A DNA stretch of 64,000 nt from Liopterus haemorrhoidalis (taxonomy: Eukaryota; Arthropoda; Insecta; Coleoptera; Dytiscidae), in the NCBI GenBank assembly GCA_963971575.1, contig OZ020615.1, positions 62,939,379 to 63,003,378 on the forward strand, given 5' to 3'. Position numbers and translations under genes: made by a program. Positions 1-11,300 of this stretch are shown here, one piece after another. Below the pieces are notes generated by a model. The model did not search any database. It saw nothing but the letters and a program-made list of their open reading frames with translations, and was not told where the DNA came from. Each line of letters opens with the position of its first letter. Positions within the stretch are counted from its first letter, which is position 1.

Positions 1-929
1 TTACATATAGAACTTGTATTTTATCATAATTCTCAAACTTATAATTTATTTATATAATTTATTTTTATCTATAAAATTTTAATAAAATTTAATTGTATTT
101 CCAGCTCTGAAAATGGCTGAAGCATGTTTTTACTCCCACCAAGCAAGAAAGAGTTTACTGGTCGCTGATTGGTTAATTTAAACTTAAAATTCAAATATCT
201 GAATGATGCTAAATGTATTACCAACTTGAAAAATCGTAAGGATATATTTTGTAAAAAGACCTTGAAAAAGACAAAATAGGAAAGTATCTGAAAAAAGTAC
301 CTGAAATACAGATACTTAGATACTGATTTAAATATCTAGATACAGATACAGATACATATTTTAAAATGTATCTAGATACAGTAACTAGATACTTGCACAG
401 TATCTAGTTACTGTATCTCGATACAAATACCTAGATACATTACAACACTGTCTCCAACCACATAAACAACACGTTATTTCTAATGTTTTTGTAAAGTCGT
501 TCAGTAGCCATTCAATTGTGATAAGTGCATCAGCCGGCTGTACAACAAATTGAAAAAATATGAAAACATTTTATTCAATTTTGGTAAGTATCATGTAATC
601 TTATATGTACCTATCATAAGATATATTTTAACAATGAATGTTTTATTTCAACTCATATTTTGCCTGGTACTTCTTGGATATTTATAATTTGAGGTTGTAG
701 GATAAAAACGACTTTAATATCACCATCTTTGTTTACTTATTGTTGAAATTGTATGTGTACATACTGAGGAGACAATGGACAGGAGAGAATGGACTGTCCA
801 ATGTCTCTTAAGCAGACTTTTAATTTATTTTATTTTCCAAATTTAAGAATTTCAAAATGCCAAAAATTTACTAAAAAAAGTGAGAGGGATTTCGAGAGAG
901 ATATTTTGTTTCTTTTTTTATTGTTTTCA
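1..929. other. AT-rich non-coding flank
   Basis: No gene is visible on either strand; the short open frames here are AT-rich and lack splice or family signals. Positions 240-456 hold a repeat-like patch described separately. Confidence 0.6.
240..456. repeat. GTATCTAGATAC-rich terminal piece of a DNA transposon
   Basis: Overlapping copies of TATCTAGATAC and AGATACAGATAC in both orientations lead into ACATTACAACACTG at the right edge. Read on the minus strand this begins CAGTGTTGTAATGT, a hAT-like terminus. The left end was not found, so this may be a remnant. Confidence 0.4.
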
Positions 930-1266
930 AAGCTTGCTACGTTCAACTTTGTAAAACTTATGTTGATTATTATTTTGTAAATAAATGGTCGCCATTTTGA
1001 AACGGTTAACATAAAAATATGATTTTTTGGTGTCATTGTAAAGCTAATTTAATGTACTTTTAGGAAAAAAATATAAAATTATCGATTCCCTATGCTAGAT
1101 CAAAAGTTGACATCATTTCCGGTGACACCGGAAGTGCCTCAGAATTCCTATAGTAACCTTTAGATGGGCCTTTTTGTCTAGTTTAACTTTTATTCTGAAG
1201 AATTTTTTGTATCTCTTAAAATAAAGGAGTTATTCGAGGTGCCCCGTTTCAAACAAACACCCTGTA
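930..1266 (-). repeat. Dispersed repeat ending TACAGGGTGTTTG, copy 1
   Basis: The minus strand of this block matches the plus strand of 55139-55474 over about 335 bases, including the terminus TACAGGGTGTTTG, the segment around GCCCCGTTTC/GAAACGGGGC and the far end near AAGCTTGCTACG. It looks like the terminal part of a DNA transposon family. No coding capacity is visible. Confidence 0.7.
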
Positions 1267-1973
1267 TATTGGAGAACATGGAAAACCGGTATTGAATATT
1301 TCCAATATCGTTTTCGTTCTTAAACAAAATGTTGTTCCCGTTTCCGTTCTTTAAATAATTCTAATAATATCGTTATTCTGTTTTCGTTGTCAATCAAAGA
1401 GTTGGGGTCAATAGTGTTTCCGACTGCCGATTCCGACTCCGACTCCCACTCCCCTATCAGTGGATATCACTATGGTCCATATTAGCAACATATTTACTTG
1501 ATTTACTCTACTAATGCTTTATTTCTAGAAATTTTGCAAATATATACAATATTCAAATAAAAATTTCTATCAAATAACGGATCATCTAATAGGAAGTAAT
1601 TTTTTATATTGAAATGAGGGTGCATTTGTAAAATTTGTAGATTTGAGGTGAGATACAGGGCGAAGACGTGAAGACATTCTTTTCTTGTGCGTTATCTAAT
1701 ATCTGTATTGTGTGGACGCAAGCTGCATGTCATGTGTAGCGCACCTTGCTCTCAAACTTACATTATTTAATGTCTTTCACATATTTGAATTACAAATACA
1801 TTCAAAGACCAATGGTTTTGCCAAATTTAATACTGTGGATAATAAAATAGAAATTATAAAAACTTAGTTTTGAAGCAAAGTTGTACGTTGAGGCGGAAAA
1901 TGAAGTGGAAAATGAGGTGGAAAATGAGGTGGAAAAAATTTAAAAAAACAGATATAGCCCATTTTATTAATAA
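1267..1973. other. Non-coding interval with transposon-like remnants
   Basis: Positions 1277-1460 carry a T/C-rich stretch with repeated CGTTTTCGTT and CCGACTCCGACT words, typical of decayed hAT-type non-autonomous elements, but no paired ends were found. The remainder shows no gene. Confidence 0.4.
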
Positions 1974-3218
1974 ACCAGGTCTACAAGTATGAAATGCGGA
2001 TTTTTTTAAAAATAGTACACATTAAACTCAAAAGAACAGTAGAAGTTTATTTATTCAAAGTATGCTCCATTAGAAGTTATAAATTTTTCCCATCTTTCAG
2101 GCAATTTGTGAATATCTCGCCAGTAGAACTCTTCCCCTTTCCCCGCAAACCATTAATCTAGCCATTCTTTCCCATTTTCATATGAACAAAAGTGCTGTTC
2201 GGCAAGTGCGTGACCCATCAATGCGAACAAGTGGTAATTTGAAGGGGCCACGTCTGGTGAGTAAGTGGCATGGGGTAGCACTTCCCACTTGAGTGCCTCC
2301 AATGTGTTGCAAACTGCATTTACCTTATGTGATGGGTATTCTGGTCGTTTTATGAGCAGCGAATGGTTCAGTTCGATCAGTTGTTGTTAGTAGCGTTGGG
2401 TATTAATTGTTTCACCAGGTTTTAACAATTCATAACAGACCACACCCTTTTGGTCCCACCAAGTACAGAGCATTGTCTTTTTGCCAAAGCGATTCGGTCT
2501 TGCAGTTGATGTGGATGGTGAGCCTGGGTTCACCCATGATTTTTTGCGTTTGGGATTTTGAAAATTAATCCATTTTTCATCGCCAGTAATGATACGATGC
2601 AAAAAAGACTTTCTTTTGTATCGTGCAAGCAAAATTTCACAAGTGTTTTTGCGTTTTTCCATCTGCCTCTCATTCAATGCATGTGGAATCTATCTGCCGA
2701 CTTTCTGGATCTTACCCATCTCTCGTAGGCGATTGGAAACAGCTTGTTGACTAACGCCTAACTGCTCTGCTAGTTGTTTTTGTGATTGACTATCGTCTTC
2801 CTGTAGCAATGTTTCCAATTTTGTATCTTCATATTTTTTTGGAGGTTTTCCATGTTATTTGTCTGTAAGATCAAAGTCACTACTTTTGAAACGCCGAAAC
2901 CATCGTTCACACGTATCTTGCGATGGAGCATATTCACCATAAGCTTCTCGAAGCAGTCGGTATGATTCAGCAGCAGTTTTTTTCAAATGAAAACAAAACA
3001 GTAGTACTGTCCGCGAATGCTCTTTATTTGGCACAAAATTTGACATTTTTAACACAGTAAAACAAAACTATATGATCACTTTTCAAATTATAACCTATAC
3101 GCATTTGACACTTAATGATAACTTAACAAAACGCCATATGTGTTGAAACTTTGAACTATACACACTGTTTGCGCGGCAAGTTTGAAAAAAATCCGCATTT
3201 CATACTTGTAGACCTGGT
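1974..3218 (-). mobile_element. mariner element with intact ~34 bp terminal inverted repeats
   Basis: The left end begins ACCAGGTCTACAAGTATG and the right end is its reverse complement, finishing CATACTTGTAGACCTGGT; the match extends about 34 bases. Total length is about 1.25 kb, the usual mariner size. The right flank is TATA, consistent with a TA target, although the left flank is altered. The transposase inside is on the minus strand and broken. Confidence 0.9.
2051..3046 (-). pseudogene. mariner transposase, inactivated
   Basis: Read from 3046 down to a stop at 2051-2053. The N-terminal paired-like HTH is followed by a second HTH (QLGVSQQAVSNRLREMG), the first catalytic block TGDEKW, the WWDQKGVVCYELLKPGETIN segment and the C-terminal YSPDVAPSNYHLF block. 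Mariner transposases use a DD34D triad. Here the segment that should carry the second Asp (HDNARPH in the family) is missing, and the third Asp site reads SNYH instead of SDYH. Two in-frame stops lie near 2856 and 2700, and a further stop follows NTQRY at about 2387. This copy cannot make an active enzyme. Confidence 0.92.
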
Positions 3219-3744
3219 ATATAATAAACATAATCAATTTTGCAATCAGGACCACCACGGTAGAGAATGTAATATTATTAATTTTATTAATGGCCAGTAA
3301 AATCATCTTTACCCATAAACAAAGCAATCTTTTATTACATGCTGTGTAGCATTTAACTTTTTAAACCTAAACAATATATAATCAAACTAATATCTCCCAA
3401 AAATTTGATCTAAAAACTGCCAGCACCCGCTGAATATTTTTTATAAGACAAAGCTAAAAACTCTGCGCGTTCTTTTATCAAATTCGTCTCAAATATAAAA
3501 ACTTCGTATGTGTCCTATTCTTCCGATTGCGATTTGTGTCTACCTTGTCATTTGTTAACAGTGACAGGTTGTGGGAGATAGGCGGCTTCTTTACTACCTG
3601 CGCTGGTGAAGACGCCCCGCGTTCCTCGCTAGACCACGCTGAAAAATTACCAAATAATTTAATTGAATATTATGTCAATCTTCAGATAATTTCTAAGAAA
3701 GAAGACGGAAATGAAGAAGAAAAAAATATAGATTCGGTAAAATA
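3219..3744. other. Interval without recognisable gene
   Basis: An 81-codon open frame at 3527-3772 runs into the adjacent transposon and has no splice signals or recognisable motif. Nothing else stands out. Confidence 0.45.
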
Positions 3745-4101
3745 TAGGGTGACCATTCGTCCCGCATTTTAACATTTTGTCCCGCATTAAGATGCGTCCC
3801 GCAAAAGTCCCGCATTTTAACATTTTGTCCCGCATTTTGGATTTGGGAGGTGAGGACCTTTTTTTTTGCTCTTCACTTGGATTTGGGAGGTGAAGACCTT
3901 TTTTTTGCTCTTCACTTGGATTTGGGAGATGAGTACCTTTTTTTTGCTCTTCACTTGGATTTGGGAGGTGAGGACCTTTTTTCGCTCTTCTCTTGGATTT
4001 GGGAGATGAGGACCTTTTTTTTGCTCTTCACTTGGATTTGGGAGGTGAAGACTTTTTTTTGCTCCGTCCCGCATTGCCTTGTTAAGAAAATGGTCACCCT
4101 A
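3745..4101. mobile_element. hAT-type MITE with internal 39-bp tandem repeats, copy 1
   Basis: Ends are TAGGGTGACCAT and ATGGTCACCCTA. It is flanked by a perfect 8-bp target duplication GTAAAATA at 3737-3744 and 4102-4109. The 8-bp duplication indicates a hAT-like transposase in trans. The middle contains six diverged units of about 39 bases built on GGATTTGGGAGGTGAGGACC plus a T-run and GCTCTTCACTT. The related copy at 5509-5722 has only two units. Confidence 0.9.
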
Positions 4102-5508
4102 GTAAAATATCGATTTTCCGGATCTTAAAATCGGTGAGATCCGATTACCGGTTTCTTCGAAATGTAATTTTATTTCTAAGAATTACATATTTTAAAAAAT
4201 TGTTGTGAATTTTGCACATATTTCAGGGTTTTGTAGGTATTTAATAAGTGTAAGAAGCCAACAGAATGCTGAATGTCCAGAAATATTTTTTCTATAATCA
4301 CATCAAAATCAACAGTTTTAATTTAATTTAATTTTTTAAACTAAATTTAAATAATTAGCAAAAATTTCGTCATAATAAAATTTGAATTCAAAAATCCCAT
4401 TGATTTTTTCTGCATTTGCTTCATAACAAAGTTTTCATTAAAAAGACCATATTAATAACTACATCACAAAATGGGATTCAGTGCTGCCGCCTCGCGGTTG
4501 AATTCCTTTTATTTGAATTTAGCATGTTTTTTTTTGTTAAATTGTATTTTGGAAGTATAGATTAAGTTTTCAAAGTAAGAGAATGCTTCACATCAAAACT
4601 ACAAGTCAATATTTATTTATTAAAATTCTTATTTTATTCATTATAATTTAATGTCATTATTTTTGCAGAACAATATTATTTTGCAGGTTAATTTTGAAAA
4701 TTTTACATTAATAATCGTTATTATGGCAAGTAATATAGCAATAAGTGTGTATGCCATATCTAAATGGTTTGAAGGAACAATATATTGTTTTTATTTTGTC
4801 CATTATTTTTCATTTTCATCTGTCAAAAAACGAAAAAATTTGCAATTAAGAATGTAGCTGTAATGGTTACAATTTGGAGTAAAACAATACATTATGTATT
4901 CTAAAACAAAATATTAATGATTATTTAGTGTTAATTAAATAAATACTAAAGATATTTCGATTTTCATATTATTTAAAAACGTAACTTATAAATATATCTT
5001 CGAATCCTTGTTTATATATTTATAAAATCATTATTCTCTAATATAAAGTATCTGGACTGTATATATTAGTATATACTTATCAAAAATACATATTTTTTTG
5101 TTCCAAAATTGAAGATATTCATAAAAATAAGGTAACAAAAGTAATATCACATGTATTTTAAACCAGTCCAAAACTTTCAAAGGACTCAGCTCTCAGATGG
5201 CAGCATATGTATGTGACGACACACTAATATGGTCTATTAATAAGGAATATATTGATAAATAGCTTAAGATACTAAGAGCTTCAATTTATATTTTTTAAAC
5301 GAAATTTAAATAATTTGCGTAAATTTCGTCACAATAAAATTTTAATTAAAAAATCCCAGTGATTTTTTCTGCACTTGCTTCGTATTGAAGTCTTCATTAA
5401 ATTAATAAAAAAAAATTGATAAATGACTTAATTTTTTTCAGTTTCAGAAACAGATTTCTTACTGTTAACAATGTGTTATTTAATTTATAAATATTTCAGG
5501 ATTATACA
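4102..5508. repeat. AT-rich interval holding two partial copies of dispersed family R2
   Basis: About 4203-4450 matches 38965-39215: a block near CACATTTCAGGGTTTTGCAGG, then AAGCCAACAnAATGCTG, then CATTTGCTTCG. About 5290-5420 repeats only the right half. Other partial copies lie at 12485-12535, 25556-25660, 41179-41230 and 63438-63490. No gene is seen in the remaining sequence. Confidence 0.65.
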
Positions 5509-5722
5509 TAGGGTGACCATTCGTCCCGCATTTTAACATTTTGTCCCGCATTAAGATGCGTCCCGCAAAAGTCCCGCATTTTAACATTTTGTCCCACATT
5601 GTCCCGCATTTTGGATTTGGGAGGTGAGGACCTTTTTTTTGCTCTTCACTTGGATTTTGGGAGATGAGGACCTTTTTTTTTTCTCCATCCCGCATTGCCT
5701 TCTTAAGAAAATGGTCACCCTA
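5509..5722. mobile_element. hAT-type MITE, copy 2 (two internal units)
   Basis: It has the same TAGGGTGACCAT termini and leader as 3745-4101. Flanks are ATTATACA at 5501-5508 and ACTATACA at 5723-5730, a 7/8 target duplication. It contains two of the 39-bp internal units. Confidence 0.88.
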
Positions 5723-6139
5723 ACTATACATGATTTATTCGCTGAGTTGTTATTTTGTTGCCTAACGTTTAAGGGACTTGAAATCTCTTGACGGCTACCG
5801 CAAAGCCATCTACTATGTAAAAGCGACAAGTTCCTGCTTCAACATAGCTGCCGCTAAAAATAAGATAAAAACTCCCAAAATAAATACCTAATATCGAAAA
5901 GAAAAGATTTTTTCAGTATTTAAGTTCTTACATCGTATTCATGTATTTATTTGTCAATAAAATATTAAATATTTATTTTTATATAAATATTCATAACCAT
6001 TATAAATAACCGAAAAATTTATTTCTTTTCTTCTATTTTATTGCTGAATTTATATTAAAAATTTCACGTTTCATTAGTTTCAAAAGTATTTAAAAGCCAA
6101 CAGAAATTATTTTGTCCATTTTTAAAACTAAACTACAAA
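5723..6139. promoter_or_regulatory. Upstream region and probable promoter of the microexon gene
   Basis: This AT-rich sequence lies directly upstream of the first coding exon at 6140. A TATTTAAAAG box lies at about 6088-6097, roughly 43-52 bases before the start codon and suitably placed for a short 5' leader. The start site itself is an inference. Confidence 0.4.
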
Positions 6140-8270
6140 ATGAATCTGCTATTATTGTTGTGTTTTTCTTTTTTAAGTCTTGTGGAGGTAAACATTGTTG
6201 GCATTTAATTAAATAAATAAATTAATTTTTATATTTTATTCCAGAAGAATGAAGCTGGATTTGTAAGTAGTACAAATATTAACGCAAATAAATTTTAAAA
6301 AATCTTTTTTTATAGTTTAATTTTTTACCTGAATTTCTTACTGGAGGAACTGATCAGGTAAGTCAAAAATAAATGTTCTATAACAGTATACACAATGTTA
6401 ACTCAAACTGTTAGATAATAGTATATTCTGTAACAAGGTTGGAACGAGAAAATTCGATGCGAGTGGAACATTCCGAGCGCGAGTAACAGGCGAGTGTGAG
6501 GAACCACGAGCAACGAATTTTCTCATTCCAACCGAGTCACAGACCCATCTTTCTCCACGACCATCAAAAAAAAAAATTAACAAATAATGATTTTAACAAA
6601 CATTTTATCTTAACAAATAATTTATATTACATAACAAATTAATCAATTAATTAAAATATTTTTTTTATTTATTATTTGTTTAATTTTAATTTAATTTGCC
6701 GCACATCGACCACTATTTTAGGTTAGGAAGTTATGTTGCATTTATATAATGTAAACGTTGCATATATCTTAATGTAACCCTACAAAAACAAAAGACAACA
6801 AGCATGGAATAGTTATTCCTTAACAAGTGATGGAATGAAATACATGCAAAATGCATAAGAAGATAAGTGCTTTAGAATAACATTCCAACTCTTGTGTTAG
6901 AATATTAACTTTCTGTAGTCAAAATTGGTTTTAGAATTGGTAAATTCTATAGTGGTCGTTGAGAAAATAATTTTCAAATATTCCTTAAAAACTAAATAAA
7001 TTAAATCTATGTTATAATGTTTTTCCCATACTGTACAGACATGTATATTTCTTTTATCAAAATTGTTTATTAATGTGGCATTTTTTTGCATAGAAACCAA
7101 AAATTTTGATTGAAAATTAATTTAATAATATTTACAGGTTACCAACACAATTATTGGCGCAGCAAATCAAACCGAAAAGGTAATTTATACATATAGGGGA
7201 AGTCGGGGCATAACGGGCTCCCCTCTTTTCAGCTGTTAAAGCATGCCGTCATGTTTGGGTGCATTCCAATCACGTTTTGTACTTCGCTAGTGTCTTCCGA
7301 GAGTGGTTGTATGACTGAGAACTAGCATTTAAATTGAGTAAATTGGTGAAACGTGGTTTTTGTGTTGATATATTTTTCTTATATCCAGACGTTGAATGTT
7401 CCAGTGCAGAGCATGTGGTAAGTGGGCACATTGTTCTTGCGCTGGAGAATATGATAACAGATTTTAGCTGATTGCCTATTTACCCCGCCCGTGCTCAAAT
7501 AATCCTTAAGGTGCCCGTTATGCCCCGGCTTCCTCTACAGCAGGGGTGTCCAACCTTGTAGCTTCCCTGGGCCACATTAGAAGAAAACAAGTTGTTTTGG
7601 GTCGCACATAAAATAATACTAATGCTAATTAATATATTATATAGTTTGAGAATGATTTTTTGATTCTCTCTAAAGAACGCATTAAATCAGTGTTTCCCAA
7701 AAGGTGTGCCACGGCATATTAATGTGTCGCAAAATTTTCCAAATATGCCGCGAGTTCTTAAAAAAAACTAGCGTTGTGATTATTTTAACATCATTGTCTG
7801 AATATACGTACAATATCATTCATAAAAATCAGCTGTGGCCACCACAGGACCGACCGCTATCATAAAGTACTTATATAAAATACATTCTAGCAGCAGAGTA
7901 GAAATAACTTGGCCTAATATTTTCTAACAGAGATATTATTTATCATGACCATGGAAACGTTACATATAAGTATGAAAAAATTTCGAAATATTTTATAGAA
8001 ATTTTTCGTTTTGTCAAAAAACGTCTCAAATAAAAGTTATTAGTTATTGCTTTTATAGCAACTTTAGTTCAATAAATTTTTTCGAAATATTTTTCTGTTG
8101 TGAAATATTCACAAAAATCTTAAAATCGACACGATTAAACTCCCATTTTTAGTCAACCGATTTTTACTAAAAGTTGATCAACTCGTGCCATTGATGGCAG
8201 AAGCTTAAATATGAAGTTTCATTAAAATCTTTTCAGCCGAATTTCCTCTACACGTGTACACAGACAGACG

Positions 8271-8317
<47 letters not shown>

Positions 8318-11300
8318 GGACGGACGGACGGACAGACAGACCGACAGAAATCATGCTAAAAATAGTCAAAACGTTATGTAGGGACCTCAATTCGTCAATC
8401 CATCGAAATCTCGAATTCTCGAAATGTTGGCGGTTGGTAAAAATAAAATACACGAAGGATCTTTTTATAACGAATTGACATTGACATATCCTGAATACAG
8501 GGGAGTCTGCATTCAAAATGTCTTCTGTAACTACATAGGTGTGCCGCGAAATTTTTCTTCTTTGGAAAATGTGCCACAAGAGTTAAAAGATTGAGGAACA
8601 CTACATTAAATTATAAAATACATCGATTAGAAATTAATAGCAGGTTGAAATTGTATTTGTAGTGTTATTAGTGGTACTTGTAGATAGATAGATAGATAGA
8701 TAATAGTTTATTCATGCCTTTCGGCCTTGAATTAATACATTAATTTTCCCAAAATACTGTTTGTGTGATATCACATTCAATAATATAATAATAATCTATA
8801 TATATAAAATCGTAACTAAGCTACCTACTCATAATCAACGCCCAGCCCAAACCACTGAACCTACAATCATGAAATTTGGCGAGTATATTCCCTCCATGAC
8901 GTAAGCACCCACTAAGAACGGATTTTTCGAAACTCATCCTCTAAGTGGGTGAAAAGGGGGTTAAAAGGGGTAAAATGTGGCTTCACGGTTTCCTTAATAT
9001 CTCTTACGTCCAATAAGATATCGACTTGGTTTTTGCTTACAAAGATTACTCATGTAAATATAAAAAAACTTATTTCAGGATTTTGTGCTAATCGACCCCT
9101 AAAGGGGTGAATCTACAATCAGGGTGAATTATAGAACCCTTTGCATCTTCTGTGTTTATTGTGTTATAACATTCTTTTTTGGCATATAGGTGTCTTTTTA
9201 AAATATTTAGAAAGTGTTTTGACAGTTTTTTTAAATTTCACCCCTAAAGGGCTAAATTGGTATTTTTTAATCAATAGAATTTCGTCTAGACAAAGAAACA
9301 TAAAATTCGGGGAGTATATCCATTTTATGACTTAAGAAGCCTCTAAGAAATGATTTTTCGAAATTCGACCTCTCAGGGGTGACAAGGGGTGAAATGTGTT
9401 TACACGGATTCCTCAATTTCTTTTATATCAATAATATATCGCCTTGGTTTTTGCTTATAAAGATTATCCTTATAAATGTTAAAAAATCCATTTCAAGATT
9501 TTGTCCTAATCATCCCCTAAAAGGGTGAATGTACAATCAGGGACAATTATAGAACCCGCCGTATTTTCTGTGTTGGTTGAGTTATAAAATTCCTATTTGG
9601 CATATAGATGTCTTTTTAAAATATCTCGAAATGGTTTTGACAGTTTTTCAAAATTTCACCCCTAAAGGGGTAAATGGGTATTTTTAATTTGATAGAACAT
9701 CCCTTGGACATAGATACATAATATTCGCAAAGTATATTCCCTCCATGAGGTAAGCACCCATTGACGAGATTTTTCGAAATTCAACCCCTAAGGAGTGAAA
9801 AGGGGTGAAATGTGATTGCAAGAATTCCTCAATACCTCTTAGGACTAATAAGATTTCGTCTCGGATTTTGCTTAAAAAGAGTACCCATATAAATGCCGAA
9901 AACTTATTTCATGATTTTGTCTAAATCAAACCCTATGGGGTGAATTAACCAACCCTTCGTATTTACTGTGTTTATTGACTTACAACATTCCTTTTTGGCA
10001 TATCGGTGTCTTTTTAAAATATCTCGAATTGGTTTTGACAGTTTTTTTAAATTTCACCCCTAAAAGGGTAAATGGGTATTTTCAACTCGATAGAACGTCC
10101 TCTGGACAAGATACATGAAATTCGTAAAGTATATTCCCTCTATGACGAGATTTTTCTAAATTCAACCCCTAAAGGGGTGAAATGTGATATCAAGGATTCC
10201 TTAATATCTCTTAGGACCAATAAGATATCGACTTGGCTTTTGCTTATAAAGATAACCTATACAAATGCCGAAAAATTAATTTCAGGATTCTTTCCTAATC
10301 AACCCCTAAAGGGGTAAATCTATAATCGGGGTGAATTATACAACCCGTCGTATTTTCTGTGTTTATTGAGTTATAACATTCCTTTTTGGCATATAGGTGT
10401 CTTTTTAAAATATTTAGAAAGTTTATTTAGAAGACACCGTCTTTTTCAAATATATCGAAATAGTTTTGACAGTTTTTTTAAATTTCACCGTTAAAGGGGT
10501 AAATGGGTATTTTTATTCGATAGAACTTCCCATGGATATAGAGACATGAAATTTGGGAAGTATATTCCTTCCGTGATGTAAGCATTCACAAAGTAGAGAT
10601 TTTTCGAAATTCGAGCCCTAAAGGGGTGAAATGTGATTTGAAGGATTTCTCAATATACCTTAGGACCAATGAGATATTGACTTGGTTTTTGATTACAAAG
10701 GTTACTCAAACAAATTTTTGAAACAGTAATTCAGGATTTTGCCCTATTCAACCCCTAAAGCGGTGAATCTACATTTGGAGTGAATTATAGAAACCTTTTT
10801 ATTTCCTGAGTTACAACATTCCATTTTGCTACATAATTTTCTATTTAAAATATTTAGAAAGCGTTTTGAAAGTTTTTTAAATTTCATCCCTAAAGGTGTA
10901 AATTGGTATTTTTTATTCGAAAGAACGTCCCTTGACATAGAGACATGAAATTCAGTAACATGTTTAGTAACGAACTGAAAATTTTACGCTAATGAGCCTT
11001 TAACGGGGTGAATCTACACATGAGAAGAGAGTAAGCAATGTGATCTATAGAGAACCATGACTTATAATAATTGCACGATGATGGCAGCCCGTCAATATAC
11101 CGTAGCGAAGCACGGGTACTCAGCTAGTAATAATATAAATAATAATAAATTTCTAACAAAATAACAATAATTACATCAAAATTAAACAAAAATTCTAATA
11201 TTCAAAACAAATACGTGTTCTGGCTCATTGGGCTGCGCTTCCTAGTATTTTCTTGTTTTTCTCTTTTAATACTTCTCTTCTTTGGATAACCTCCTTCATC

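Noticed and set aside
2051..3046. An active mariner element
   Set aside because: Terminal repeats are good, but the transposase has several stops and lacks or alters two of the three catalytic aspartates.
3817..4128. 85- and 92-codon repeat proteins
   Set aside because: They arise from the 39-bp tandem units inside a non-coding hAT MITE.
8254..8579. Short proteins rich in TDRQTDRR or SVCLSVRLS
   Set aside because: They are translations of the GACA/GACG microsatellite core of repeat R1.
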